From an uncultured Candidatus Melainabacteria bacterium (GTDB taxonomy: Bacteria > Cyanobacteriota > Vampirovibrionia > Gastranaerophilales > Gastranaerophilaceae), in the NCBI GenBank assembly GCA_934757155.1, contig CAKVLI010000004.1:1-64000 (forward strand): a stretch of DNA of 64,000 nucleotides, given 5' to 3'. Shown piece after piece: positions 1-9,296 of the stretch. Below the pieces are notes generated by a model, which was given only the letters and a program-made list of their open reading frames with translations, did not search any database and had not been told where the DNA came from. A program made the translations under genes and the position numbers. Numbering within the stretch: the stretch's first letter is position 1; each line of letters starts with the position of its first letter.

Positions 1-90
1 TGGTAAAATCACTAGCTTAGTGTCATCCTGAAGGTTAATACGCCTAATTGATAAGATGCTGAAACAAGTCCAGCAGACAGAATATTGACA

Positions 91-196
91 CCTCACCCTA
101 ACCCTCTCCTGCTAGGAGAGGGAATTTTTGGCATAATACATTTTCCCCTTGGATTCCCCCCCTATATTTACCCCCCTTATATTTACCCCTTGGGGG
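91..196. repeat. composite intergenic repeat, copy 1
   Basis: Two modules lie in the gap before the sigma factor. Bases 91-122 hold CCTCACCCTAACCCTCTCC and a hairpin (9-bp stem 102-110 with 114-122, loop GCT). Bases 163-189 hold two tandem copies of TATATTTACCCC with a 15-bp period. Both modules recur at 37864-37930, where the T/A-rich module is on the opposite strand relative to the hairpin module. This is a dispersed intergenic repeat; function unknown. Confidence 0.6.
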
Positions 197-232
197 ATTT
201 ATTTTTTTGTTCGCGTAAAACATTAATACATT

Positions 233-799
233 ATGAACAAGCCCTCTTACAGAAAAGAAGACATCCTCTCTCTTATAAAACTTGCTCAGAGCGGAGAAAT
301 CAAGGCTCTTGAGGAGCTTATTCGCCGTGTGCAAAGAAATATTTATGCCGTTTTTTCGCATCTTACGGACAAAAAAGAGGATATTTCTGACCTAACCCAA
401 GAAACACTTATAAAAATGGCAAAAGCCTTGCCCAAACTGAAAGAGCCAAATAGTTTCAAAATTTGGCTAAACCAAATCACAACCAATGTTTTTTACGACT
501 ATGCCAGAAGAAAATCCGACAAATTTGTTGAGTTTGACGAGGAAAAATTAAACGAAATTAAAGACAAAATCGGCTGCGAACCCGGGGAAAGATGCTTGTT
601 TTCGGAAATCGAAAAGCTTATAAAAGCAGCTCTAATGACCTTGCCGTTGGATTTGCGACTTACTCTTATCCTGCGCGAATACGAAGGTTTGAGCTACGAC
701 GATATTTCCAAAATCACAAATACAACACTAGGAACGGTAAAATCACGGATTTCGCGTGCCAGACTGAAATTGAGGGATGAACTAAAAGAATTTATCTAA
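233..799 (+). CDS. RNA polymerase sigma factor, sigma-70/ECF type
   Basis: The 188-residue protein has the two-domain ECF layout. Region 2 lies at about residues 25-95 and includes the helix around FKIWLNQITTNVFYDYARR. Region 4 lies at about 130-185 and carries the helix-turn-helix segment YDDISKITNTTLGTVKSRI. It would direct core polymerase to a small regulon. A zinc-finger anti-sigma gene follows 28 bp downstream, the usual arrangement for a membrane-controlled ECF pair. The ATG at 233 has no obvious Shine-Dalgarno sequence, so initiation may be weak or leaderless. The signal and regulon cannot be read from the sequence. Confidence 0.9.
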   Translation: MNKPSYRKEDILSLIKLAQSGEIKALEELIRRVQRNIYAVFSHLTDKKEDISDLTQETLIKMAKALPKLKEPNSFKIWLNQITTNVFYDYARRKSDKFVEFDEEKLNEIKDKIGCEPGERCLFSEIEKLIKAALMTLPLDLRLTLILREYEGLSYDDISKITNTTLGTVKSRISRARLKLRDELKEFI

Positions 800-827
800 C
801 TATTATTTAATCGGAGGAGAATAAAAT

Positions 828-1391
828 ATGAAACTTACCTGCACCCAAATGGATGTACTAATCTCGTTCTACATAGACGGAGATTTGAGCAAAGCCCTAA
901 AATCTCAAGTCGAAGAACACTTAAAAGCATGCCCGACCTGCCGCGCTAAATACGACATTATAAAATCAATGATTACAGACCTCAAATACAGTTTTCGAGA
1001 AGAGGAAGAACCTGTTTATGGCAAGCCCTTTCAAAATACTGCAAATCAAGCAACATCTCAACAATTCAGGGTGTTTAAAAACAATCTCTCAGCGTATATT
1101 GATAACGAACTCAACGGAGAAGAAAACATAAAAATAAAAAAGTTCACAATCAATAACCGTAGCGCGCGCCAAGCTCTTGAAGACAGCTACAATATCCGAA
1201 AGCTGATGAACGATTCTTTCCGAAAAACAAAAGCTGAAACCAAACAGGATTTTTCAAAAAACGTTCTAAAACAACTCCAGCTTGAAGAAGAAGCAACCTT
1301 AGGTTTTCATCCCGCAATAAAATTCATACTCGGATTTACTCTAAGCGTAATCGTCTTCACAATAATCGTACTATTCTCTTTGAGCGTATAA
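828..1391 (+). CDS. anti-sigma factor with zinc-finger (HC2) domain and one membrane helix
   Basis: 187 residues. The N-terminus has a zf-HC2/ZAS-type pattern: Cys near residue 5, then HLKACPTC (HxxxCxxC) around 29-36, the zinc ligands that hold the sigma factor. A C-terminal hydrophobic helix (about 163-187) ends the protein, so almost nothing protrudes beyond the membrane. The start has a strong ribosome site (GGAGGAG, about 10 bp upstream). It directly follows the sigma gene and is presumably its inhibitor. The lack of an extracytoplasmic sensor domain suggests that partner proteins or redox state at the Cys residues control release; this is inference. Confidence 0.88.
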   Translation: MKLTCTQMDVLISFYIDGDLSKALKSQVEEHLKACPTCRAKYDIIKSMITDLKYSFREEEEPVYGKPFQNTANQATSQQFRVFKNNLSAYIDNELNGEENIKIKKFTINNRSARQALEDSYNIRKLMNDSFRKTKAETKQDFSKNVLKQLQLEEEATLGFHPAIKFILGFTLSVIVFTIIVLFSLSV

Positions 1392-1394
1392 ACA

Positions 1395-1427
1395 AAAAGG
1401 GGGCGCGGAGCGTAAGCTCCGCGCCCC
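1395..1427 (-). terminator. intrinsic terminator of clpB
   Basis: A perfect 12-bp GC-rich stem (1400-1411 with 1416-1427) closes a four-base loop. Read on the minus strand it is followed by a T-run (1394-1398 are A on plus). It lies between the convergent anti-sigma gene and clpB and fits termination of clpB. It may also stop plus-strand transcription weakly. Confidence 0.85.
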
Positions 1428-1436
1428 ATCAAGGAA

Positions 1437-4037
1437 TTATTTTTTATTAAACACAAGTTCGTCATCTTTGACATCTATCACAAGGTTGTCACCATCTGTG
1501 AATTTCTGAGCCAAAAGAAGTTTTGACAATGGGTTTTCAACCATTTGTCTAATAACCCTCTTAAGCGGTCTTGCACCGTAAATCGGGTTAAATCCTCTTG
1601 TTGCAAGAAATTCTTTCGCATCATCAGTGATTTCAAGAGTAATATTATGTTCTTTCAACAAACCTCTCAAATGTTCAGCTTGAATATCAACAATCTGAGA
1701 CAATTGAGGTAATGTCAAAGCCTTGAAGAAGATTGTTTCGTCAACCCTGTTCAAGAATTCAGGTTTAAACCTTTCTCTCAAAACAGCCATGACTTTTTCT
1801 TTTGTTTCTTCAAAATTACCATTGTTTACAGCAGCGTTCAAAGAATCTTCAAGGATAATTTCACTTCCGATATTACTTGTCATAATGATAACGGTATTCT
1901 TGAAGTCAACCGTTCTTCCCTTTGAATCCGTCAAACGACCGTCATCAAAGATTTGAAGCATGATATTGAATACATCCGGGTGAGCTTTTTCAATCTCATC
2001 AAACAATACGACTGAATAAGGTTTACGTCTTACAGCCTCGGTCAACTGACCGCCTTCTTCGTAACCGACGTATCCCGGAGGAGCTCCGACTAGTCTGGCA
2101 ACATTATGTTTTTCCATATATTCAGACATATCGATTCTGACAATTGCATCTTCGTCATTGAACAAGAATTCTGCCAATGTCTTTGCCAATTCAGTTTTAC
2201 CAACACCTGTAGGTCCCAAGAAAATAAATGTACCAATCGGACGTTTAGGGTCTTTCAATCCTGAACGAGCACGTCTGATTGCGTCAGACACCGTGTTCAC
2301 AGCTTCGTCTTGACCTATCAAACGTTTGTGAAGAACATCTTCCATCTTAAGAAGTTTCTGCATTTCGCTCTCAACAAGTTTTGTTACAGGAATACCTGTC
2401 CACTTACTTACGATTTCCGCTATGTCATCACCGTCGATTTCTTCCTTAAGAAGTTGGTTTTCACTTCTTTCTTTTCCCTGAACCGCTTGAAGTTTCTTTT
2501 CGAGTTCCATCAACTTACCGTATTTCAACTCAGCAGCAGTCTGCAAGTCTGTGTTTCGTTCAGCTTCCGCAATCTTGTTCTTAACCTTATCGATTTCATC
2601 TTTGATACCGGCTTCTCCGGAAATCGTATCCTTTTCAACCTCCCATTGCTTTTTCAATTTATCGATTTTGCCTTCCAAGTCGTTAATTTCGGAAGTCAAT
2701 TTATCAATTTTTGCAATGCTTTCAGGGGAAGTTTCTTTTTTAAGAGCTTCTCTTTCGATTTCAAGTTGAATTTTTTGACGCATCATAACATCAATTTCTT
2801 CAGGCATAGAATCAATCTCAATACGAAGTGCTGACGCAGCTTCATCTATCAAATCAATTGCTTTATCCGGCAAGAATCTGTCTGTAATATATCTGTCAGA
2901 AAGTTTCGCAGCCTGAATCAATGCGCTGTCAAGAATTCTGATTCCGTGGTGAACTTCGTATTTTTCTTTCAAACCTCTCAAAATGGAGATTGTATCTTCA
3001 ACACTAGGTTCATCCACCATTACAGGCTGGAATCTTCTTTCCAAAGCAGGGTCTTTTTCAATGTACTTACGATATTCGTTAATCGTAGTTGCACCGATTG
3101 TTCTCAATTCACCTCTTGCAAGCATTGGTTTTAACAAGTTGCCTGCATCCATTGAACCTTCTGTTGAACCAGCACCTACTACTGTGTGCAATTCATCAAT
3201 GAACATTACAATTTCACCGTTTGAATTCTGAACCTCTTTCAAGACAGCTTTCAAACGTTCTTCAAATTCACCTCTGAACTTTGCACCCGCAACCAACGCG
3301 CCTAAATCCAAAGAAATTAATTTAACATCCTTAAGGCTTTCAGGAACATCCCCTCTGATAATTCTTTGAGCAAGTCCTTCTACAATAGCTGTTTTACCAA
3401 CCCCCGGTTCACCAATCAAAACCGGATTGTTTTTTGTTCTTCTGTTAAGTACCTGAATAATACGTCTGACTTCTTCATCTCTGCCGATTACAGGGTCCAA
3501 TTTACCCTTTCTCGCCATTTCTGTAAGGTCTGTTGAATATTTTTCAAGTGCTTTCATATTTTCTTCTGCATTTTTAGTATCCACTTTTTTGTTACCTCTT
3601 ATTTTTTTCATTGCGCTCAAAACTTTGTCGGTTGTGACTCCTTGATTTCTCAAGAGAGTTTGGATAAACGAACCCTCAAGCTTTGTCATCGCAATTAATA
3701 TACATTCTATACCCACAAACTCATCTTTTAGAGATTCCGCTTCTTGAAAAGCTGTCTCAAACAGAGAGTTAGTTTCTTTTGACAAAAATACCTGTTGAGA
3801 GCCTGACGGTGTTGAAATAGTCGGATAAGACTTAATTCTTGCAACAATTTCGTTGATAAAGTGCTGGTTAAGAAGTTTGAGTTCTTCAAGATAATCCTTG
3901 GAAATACCTTTATCCTCAATCATTGCCATAACTATATGTTCAGGCTGAACTTCAGTATTCTTGTAAAAATCTTTTTTCGCGTTCGCAGCAAATATAATTT
4001 CTTGCGAATAGTTAGTAAATTTTTCAAAATCTATCAT
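1437..4037 (-). CDS. clpB: ATP-dependent disaggregase ClpB
   Basis: 866 residues, the normal ClpB length. Order: N-terminal Clp-N repeats (about 1-145); first AAA+ module with Walker A GEPGVGKT at about 209-216 and Walker B FIDELHTVVGAG; coiled-coil middle domain (about 400-525); second AAA+ module with Walker A GPTGVGKT at about 606-613 and LFDEIEKAH; C-terminal D2-small domain. The long middle domain and lack of an evident ClpP-binding loop favour ClpB over ClpC. It threads and rescues aggregated proteins with DnaK. GGAG precedes the ATG. I see no CIRCE-like inverted repeat upstream. Confidence 0.97.
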   Translation of the reverse strand: MIDFEKFTNYSQEIIFAANAKKDFYKNTEVQPEHIVMAMIEDKGISKDYLEELKLLNQHFINEIVARIKSYPTISTPSGSQQVFLSKETNSLFETAFQEAESLKDEFVGIECILIAMTKLEGSFIQTLLRNQGVTTDKVLSAMKKIRGNKKVDTKNAEENMKALEKYSTDLTEMARKGKLDPVIGRDEEVRRIIQVLNRRTKNNPVLIGEPGVGKTAIVEGLAQRIIRGDVPESLKDVKLISLDLGALVAGAKFRGEFEERLKAVLKEVQNSNGEIVMFIDELHTVVGAGSTEGSMDAGNLLKPMLARGELRTIGATTINEYRKYIEKDPALERRFQPVMVDEPSVEDTISILRGLKEKYEVHHGIRILDSALIQAAKLSDRYITDRFLPDKAIDLIDEAASALRIEIDSMPEEIDVMMRQKIQLEIEREALKKETSPESIAKIDKLTSEINDLEGKIDKLKKQWEVEKDTISGEAGIKDEIDKVKNKIAEAERNTDLQTAAELKYGKLMELEKKLQAVQGKERSENQLLKEEIDGDDIAEIVSKWTGIPVTKLVESEMQKLLKMEDVLHKRLIGQDEAVNTVSDAIRRARSGLKDPKRPIGTFIFLGPTGVGKTELAKTLAEFLFNDEDAIVRIDMSEYMEKHNVARLVGAPPGYVGYEEGGQLTEAVRRKPYSVVLFDEIEKAHPDVFNIMLQIFDDGRLTDSKGRTVDFKNTVIIMTSNIGSEIILEDSLNAAVNNGNFEETKEKVMAVLRERFKPEFLNRVDETIFFKALTLPQLSQIVDIQAEHLRGLLKEHNITLEITDDAKEFLATRGFNPIYGARPLKRVIRQMVENPLSKLLLAQKFTDGDNLVIDVKDDELVFNKK

Positions 4038-4106
4038 AATTTTTAAACTCCGTATATTATCATTTTAATGATATTTTTAAAAAATCAAGATTTTTTTAAT
4101 TATTAA

Positions 4107-4517
4107 TTAACATTTCTTTTTAGAAACTTTTTGAAAAACCTCTTCAAAGCTTTCAATCGGTTCAAGCTTGTATCCGCAGTGTTCTGCAAGAGTTCCTCCC
4201 ATAGAAAAAAGCTCTTCCTGAGGATAGCGTCTGCAAATTCCTGGACGATTTTTATGAATTTTGCACTTGTTGGTTTCAGGATCGAGATTTGTACACTCAA
4301 ACACCAGCCCCGTTTCATCCTTATCAATAACCTTCAAATAAGCATAGAAAGGGTGCAATCTCTGCAAGCGCTTGAATTCCTCTTCTGTTTGAATAACTCC
4401 TTTGTGTTTGACATAAATCTTTTTGCAGCATCTACCACAGGCATTGCAATGTCCAACTCTGTAGTATTTACGCCTTAAAATATAGAGATAAAAAAACTTT
4501 TTTAATTTTTTAAACAT
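4107..4517 (-). CDS. YkgJ/UPF0153-family cysteine-cluster protein
   Basis: 136 residues with the family pattern: C24, C27, C30, C31 in HCNACGRCC, then ECTNLDPETNKCKIH and GICRRYP. These cysteines likely bind zinc or an iron-sulfur cluster; the biochemical role of the family is not established. The gene overlaps the end of the upstream TPR gene by 8 bp, so the two are co-transcribed and probably translationally coupled. The N-terminus is basic and aromatic but not a clear signal peptide. Confidence 0.85.
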   Translation of the reverse strand: MFKKLKKFFYLYILRRKYYRVGHCNACGRCCKKIYVKHKGVIQTEEEFKRLQRLHPFYAYLKVIDKDETGLVFECTNLDPETNKCKIHKNRPGICRRYPQEELFSMGGTLAEHCGYKLEPIESFEEVFQKVSKKKC

Positions 4518-5694
4518 TTACAATACGTGACCTTGCAAACTTGTAATCAGCCGAATCTTCACCAGATAGAGTCATAATTTTTGAAAAATATTTATTCGCC
4601 TGTCTGAAATCGCCGTTTGAATAAAACGCTCCGCCCTTTTCAAAACACAGTTTGATAATCCTTTCCTCCGGATTGATATAAGATTTCAAAGCCTGAATTA
4701 TATCGGTGAAGGTTTCTGCCTTTGCCCCATCAATAATAATGCAGTTTTCGTATTCAAACAAAGCGTAGTGATAATTATTTTCGCTATAATACTTTTTTGC
4801 AAGCTCTAAATGGGTATCGCAATTCATATTCCCTAAACGCTCTTCTATTTGTCTGGTAGTTTGAATGATACTCAAATACTCTTTTTGATTATTCAAAAGC
4901 AGCGGCAGCATACGTTTAAAACAGCAGTATGCACCCGTTAAATCGCCCAACTCAACCATAACTGAAGATAATCTTTGCAAAACATCCAAAGACTTGTTAT
5001 CAATGCAATATGCCTGTTTAAAAGAGTTTAAAGCGTTGTTATAATCTTTATTTTCCTGATACAATTTGCCCAAAAGAAAGTTAATATCAAAACCTACAGG
5101 ATAATTCTTCGCCGCAAACGTCAAAGCCTGTATAGCAGTTGTGTTATCCTTATTAGAAACCGCTCTCAGTCCCTTTTGATAAAACTCATGACCAATTTTT
5201 TCAAAATCACCGATACTCTTTTTTATCTCCAAATAATAAGATACAGTTTTATCCTTAGCATATTTAAGGTATTTCAGATAATAAAACAAAGACTGAAACC
5301 TCATATCTCTTGAGAAATACGAAGTTGCTAAGTTTAGGCAAACAGACTCGTCATTCGGTCTGAATGAAAAAGCCTTAACCCAATTTTCTATTGCCAAATG
5401 CACATTCTGCTGTTTGTAGTAAACATTTCCCAAATAAACATAGGAAGGATTTCTAAGCTCTTCCAAAGAAATTGAACGCTTGAAAGCGTCTTCCGCGTTA
5501 TCAAAATCGTTTAATTTGTAATAACAGCGCCCGATTTCGTAATACAGTTTATAAGAAAAACTCGTATTAACCATATCAAGGTAGAGCTTCAAAGCACCTG
5601 CATAGTTACCTGAATTAAATAATCCCTTTGCGGCTTCAAGCTTCTTATCCTCTATATCAGAATTGTCTTGTATATAATATTCAGAGCCTGCCAT
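4510..5694 (-). CDS. TPR-repeat protein
   Basis: 394 residues made almost entirely of helical tetratricopeptide-like repeats; typical units occur around residues 35-75 (YYEIGRCYYKLNDFDNAEDA) and 205-240 (NFLLGKLYQENKDYNNALNS). No signal peptide or membrane helix is visible, so it should be a cytoplasmic scaffold. It sits 18 bp after the 118-aa gene and overlaps the YkgJ-type gene, forming a small operon. No specific partner can be named. Confidence 0.8.
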   Translation of the reverse strand: MAGSEYYIQDNSDIEDKKLEAAKGLFNSGNYAGALKLYLDMVNTSFSYKLYYEIGRCYYKLNDFDNAEDAFKRSISLEELRNPSYVYLGNVYYKQQNVHLAIENWVKAFSFRPNDESVCLNLATSYFSRDMRFQSLFYYLKYLKYAKDKTVSYYLEIKKSIGDFEKIGHEFYQKGLRAVSNKDNTTAIQALTFAAKNYPVGFDINFLLGKLYQENKDYNNALNSFKQAYCIDNKSLDVLQRLSSVMVELGDLTGAYCCFKRMLPLLLNNQKEYLSIIQTTRQIEERLGNMNCDTHLELAKKYYSENNYHYALFEYENCIIIDGAKAETFTDIIQALKSYINPEERIIKLCFEKGGAFYSNGDFRQANKYFSKIMTLSGEDSADYKFARSRIVNV

Positions 5695-5712
5695 AGCCCA
5701 ATTCTAGCACAT

Positions 5713-6069
5713 TTAAAGTTCTAAATCATCCCACAGTTTAGAATTTGTTACAAGACTTGATAAAACATCATCTTCATAAACATCTACAACCCCGCCGGCA
5801 AACAAATCTTTCATCCTTTCAAGATGAGATAAATTTTCAGGGTCACTCATTGCGATTTTATTAAAGTTCTTAATATCGCAATCTTTTTGGAATAACTCAA
5901 TAGCGCTTGCTGATATTTCTGACTTATCAATATAAGGGTTCAGAGTCTTGCTGTAAGCAGTCTTTTGAGTATTAGCTCTGATTGCCGCAAGATTGATTAT
6001 ATTACTCTGCCTTTCAAGTTGAGAGTTATATAAAAAGTCTTTGTTGTTATCGTTAATATTATTGAACAT
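5713..6069 (-). CDS. hypothetical protein, 118 aa
   Basis: Not recognised. The protein is hydrophilic and Asn/Asp-rich, starts MFNNINDNNKDF, and has no cysteine pair, membrane helix or signal peptide. A GGGGAG about 12 bp before the ATG could serve as ribosome site. It precedes the TPR gene by 18 bp on the same strand, so it is probably its co-expressed partner. The acidic C-terminus (DDVLSSLVTNSKLWDDLEL) may be an interaction tail; that is a guess. Confidence 0.65.
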   Translation of the reverse strand: MFNNINDNNKDFLYNSQLERQSNIINLAAIRANTQKTAYSKTLNPYIDKSEISASAIELFQKDCDIKNFNKIAMSDPENLSHLERMKDLFAGGVVDVYEDDVLSSLVTNSKLWDDLEL

Positions 6070-6132
6070 GAGACCCTAATCTCCCCAGTTATCCAATATC
6101 ATTATTATATATTTTTCGTCATTTGTTATCAA

Positions 6133-7029
6133 CTATTTAGTTGATTTTTTGAACCTTACGCCTTCAACCTCGTGGACATCTTCTGTTACGATAAATGCCT
6201 TCGGATCAACGCTATGAACAACTTCTTTCAATTTCGGCATATCAAGACGATTTACGACACAATAGGTCAAAATCTTCTCCTGCCTTGAATACCCTCCTAA
6301 AGTTTTTATATATGTAACACTGATATCAAGTTCTTTCATAATGCTGTCCCCGATTTCACGAGAAAAATCAGATACAATTCGAACGGACTTCGCTTTATCC
6401 AAACCTTCAAGCACGGTATCAATAACTTTTGATGCTACATAATATGTGAGAATTGAATACAAAGCTCTTTCCCAACCAAATAAAAATCCCGCGCCTGCAT
6501 AAATAAAGAGATTGATAGACATCAAAAGCTCACCGACAGAAATTATCTTGAGTTTCTTCGATAAATCAATCGAAATCATTTCAGTTCCGTCAAGAGAAGC
6601 ATTGTGTTTTAGAATCAAACCGACACCTAAACCCAAAAGAATACCACCAAATACTGTTACAAGCAGTAGGTCTTCAGTGACCGGCTTGAACTTTACAACC
6701 AAGTTTGTTGCAACAGAAAGCATTAATACCGCAAAAAACGTGTTAATAACAAATTTTCGTCCGAGAGTCTTATAAGCAACCAGAATGAACGGAATATTTA
6801 TTCCAAGAATAAACAAACCTAAATTTCCGCCGGTGACATAAGACGCCATCATTGAAATACCGATTACGCCGCCGTCAATAATTTTGTTCGGCAAAAGAAA
6901 CATTTCAAGAGCAACTGCGACAATAAACGCGCCCAATATAAGAAAGAACGCTTTTTTCATATATTCAAAAACGATTTCTCGTTTTGATTTAACCTTCACC
7001 TCAGGTGTTTTCTTGCTATGAAAAAACAT
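6133..7029 (-). CDS. YitT-family membrane protein (DUF161 plus DUF2179)
   Basis: 298 residues. About five hydrophobic helices occupy residues 25-200, with the glycine-rich segments GGVIGISMMASYVTGGNLG and GGILLGLGVGLILKHNASLDGTE. A soluble C-terminal DUF2179 domain (about 220-285) follows. The family is found in many bacteria; proposed transport roles are poorly supported. It lies 23 bp downstream of cdaA on the same strand, so it may be functionally linked to cyclic di-AMP or osmotic control by association only. Confidence 0.85.
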   Translation of the reverse strand: MFFHSKKTPEVKVKSKREIVFEYMKKAFFLILGAFIVAVALEMFLLPNKIIDGGVIGISMMASYVTGGNLGLFILGINIPFILVAYKTLGRKFVINTFFAVLMLSVATNLVVKFKPVTEDLLLVTVFGGILLGLGVGLILKHNASLDGTEMISIDLSKKLKIISVGELLMSINLFIYAGAGFLFGWERALYSILTYYVASKVIDTVLEGLDKAKSVRIVSDFSREIGDSIMKELDISVTYIKTLGGYSRQEKILTYCVVNRLDMPKLKEVVHSVDPKAFIVTEDVHEVEGVRFKKSTK

Positions 7030-7052
7030 TTATTCCTCCCTCTTATATTTCT

Positions 7053-7946
7053 TTAGTCCTCTTTACCTCTCAAAAAATCAAAGAGGTTTTTATGTTTCTC
7101 AACCTTTGTTTCAACAGGTTTAATTCCCAAAATTGACTCTAGATCCGCCTTCAGAGTTGTTAAATCCTCATATTTTTTAAGCATTCCATCCATACAGATT
7201 GAAACATCGCCGGTTTCTTCAGAAACAACCAAACACGCTGCATCAGAAACCTCAGACATCCCCAAAGCAGCTCTGTGACGAGTTCCGTACTTCCAACTCA
7301 GCTTAGGATCTTCCGTTAGCGGAAGCAAAACGCCGGCTGAATGGATTTTGTTACCCTCAATTACCATTGCTCCGTCGTGCAAAGGTGTATTCGGATGGAA
7401 AATCGTCAAAATCAATTCTGTTGAAATTCTTGCATCCAATACAGTTCCGACATCAGAATAAGCCATTGTGCTCAAAGCTTTTTTGAAAACAATCAACGCT
7501 CCTGTCTTTGTTTTTGTCAGGTATTTAACAGATTCAATAACTTCTTTTATAATATCTACATCATTCTCAGCTGCTTCACGATAAGTTCCACCACTAAAGA
7601 AAGTTCTTTTGATAAACCCCGGCTGCCCCAAATATCCGAGGAAACGCCTGAGTTCAGGTTGGAATATAACAATCAAACTCAATGCAATCAAGGTTACAAG
7701 AGATTTTAAAAATACTCCTAGAATGCTCAAATCTATCATTATAAGAATTTCACTGAATATCCACGCAAAAACAAGGAAAAATAGACCTTTTACAAGCTTT
7801 TCGGATTGAGTATTCTTGATAAATTTTCGATAAAAAACAAAAAGAATAAGAATGATAATACAGATTTCCAAGATACTTACCCAATTCAATGAACTGCGCA
7901 GTGGCTCAAAAATACCGTTAATTAGAGGAATTAGCCCTTCTATCAT
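7053..7946 (-). CDS. cdaA: membrane diadenylate cyclase CdaA
   Basis: 297 residues. Three hydrophobic helices (about 25-105) anchor a DisA_N domain with DGA at 191-193 and RHR at 223-225, the signature residues for c-di-AMP synthesis from two ATP. Its ATG overlaps the lysA stop codon by one base (TAATG), so translation is coupled. In Firmicutes cdaA usually neighbours cdaR and glmM, which are absent here. Instead the product is paired with lysine/diaminopimelate synthesis and a YitT protein. C-di-AMP commonly controls potassium and cell-wall homeostasis. Confidence 0.93.
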   Translation of the reverse strand: MIEGLIPLINGIFEPLRSSLNWVSILEICIIILILFVFYRKFIKNTQSEKLVKGLFFLVFAWIFSEILIMIDLSILGVFLKSLVTLIALSLIVIFQPELRRFLGYLGQPGFIKRTFFSGGTYREAAENDVDIIKEVIESVKYLTKTKTGALIVFKKALSTMAYSDVGTVLDARISTELILTIFHPNTPLHDGAMVIEGNKIHSAGVLLPLTEDPKLSWKYGTRHRAALGMSEVSDAACLVVSEETGDVSICMDGMLKKYEDLTTLKADLESILGIKPVETKVEKHKNLFDFLRGKED

Positions 7947-9241
7947 TATCTTCTCAACCTATCGGGAATATTTTCTTTCATAATCAAATCGTCTAACGAC
8001 TCTCTACATACTATCATATCAGATTGTGAATTATTTACAAGTACCATTGCAGGTTTTTCTACTCTGTTATAATTTGATGCCATTGAATAATTGTAAGCAC
8101 CGGTATTGTAAACACAAAGAATATCACCGGCTTCAAGCTTTGGAAGTATAATATTTTCTATCAAAATATCACCGCTTTCGCAATATCTGCCCGCAATTGT
8201 AACCTCTTCTTTATCTTGACCTTCCGGTTTATTCGCAACTTCAGCATAATATTCTGCCTGATACATTGATGGACGGGGATTATCAGCCATCCCACCATCA
8301 ATAGCAACGTATTTACGCCCATTCGGAACTTGTTTTGAACTCCCAACTGTATACAAAGTTATGCCTGAAGTCGAGATTACACTTCGTCCGGGCTCTAAAT
8401 AAAAGGTCAAATCTTCGTCCCCAACCTCTTTCAAAGCTTCAGCAAGCTCTTCAACAGAAGGAGGATTGTCACTCTCGACATATTTTACGCCCAAACCTCC
8501 GCCAATATTCAGCTCTGTCATATTAAGAGAGTAGCTTGCATTTATTCTTTTCAACTCTTCAACAAGAACTTTTACCTCATCCTTGTAGCTTTGAACTTCA
8601 AAGATTTGAGAGCCGATATGAGCGTGCAAACCGCATAATTCAAGATTTTTATATTCATTCTTTATAAGTTCAATTATTTTATCCACGTCAGTCAGGTCAA
8701 ACCCGAACTTGGAATCAATTTGCCCTGTTTGAATGTATTCGTGAGTATGACATTCAATTCCCGGAGTAATTCTTAGAAGAATTTTAGCAATAACTCCCTT
8801 TTTAGACGCAATTTCGTTTAACAATTTCGCTTCATAAAAATTATCCACAGAAAATCGGCCGACTTTTAAATCAAGCGCAAGTTCAATCTCCCTCGAGGAT
8901 TTGTTATTACCGTTGAACAAAACCGTTGATAAATCTACACCCGCTTTTGATACAGTATAAATTTCACCCGCAGAAACCGTATCAAACCCAAACCCTTCAT
9001 CAGCAAGAATTCTAGCAATCGCAAGATTACAAAGAGCTTTTGAAGCGTACATCATTTTTACATTCTTATAAGCCGAAAACGCTAATTTATACTCTCTGCA
9101 AATTCCGCGTAAAGTCGCTTCATCAACCACATAGAGAGGAGTGCCATATTTATGCGCAAGCTTAACCAAATCACATCCGCCAACATAAATATTTCCCTTA
9201 GTCTCTGTCGTAATCGGCTTTATAGATTGGTTTATACTCAT
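7946..9241 (-). CDS. lysA: diaminopimelate decarboxylase
   Basis: 431 residues. It removes CO2 from meso-diaminopimelate to give L-lysine, the last step of the pathway. The PLP lysine is K68 in YASKALCN; other family segments are HAHIGSQ, GGGLGVKY, EPGRSVIS and the partner-subunit active-site motif CESGDIL. The start has a good GGAGGG site. The stop overlaps the cdaA start by one base. Upstream, flhA ends only 55 bp away, so no lysine riboswitch fits in the gap. Confidence 0.97.
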   Translation of the reverse strand: MSINQSIKPITTETKGNIYVGGCDLVKLAHKYGTPLYVVDEATLRGICREYKLAFSAYKNVKMMYASKALCNLAIARILADEGFGFDTVSAGEIYTVSKAGVDLSTVLFNGNNKSSREIELALDLKVGRFSVDNFYEAKLLNEIASKKGVIAKILLRITPGIECHTHEYIQTGQIDSKFGFDLTDVDKIIELIKNEYKNLELCGLHAHIGSQIFEVQSYKDEVKVLVEELKRINASYSLNMTELNIGGGLGVKYVESDNPPSVEELAEALKEVGDEDLTFYLEPGRSVISTSGITLYTVGSSKQVPNGRKYVAIDGGMADNPRPSMYQAEYYAEVANKPEGQDKEEVTIAGRYCESGDILIENIILPKLEAGDILCVYNTGAYNYSMASNYNRVEKPAMVLVNNSQSDMIVCRESLDDLIMKENIPDRLRR

Positions 9242-9296
9242 AACACCCTCCTTCTATGGTTATTTTAGCAGAACAGAGGAGCTTTTACAATAGAAC

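Noticed and set aside
2310..2834. 174-aa plus-strand frame inside clpB
   Set aside because: Antisense shadow of a conserved gene; Phe/Leu-rich composition typical of reverse reading of coiled-coil codons.
9242..9296. Lysine riboswitch upstream of lysA
   Set aside because: Only 55 bp separate flhA and lysA; too short for the element and no such fold is visible.
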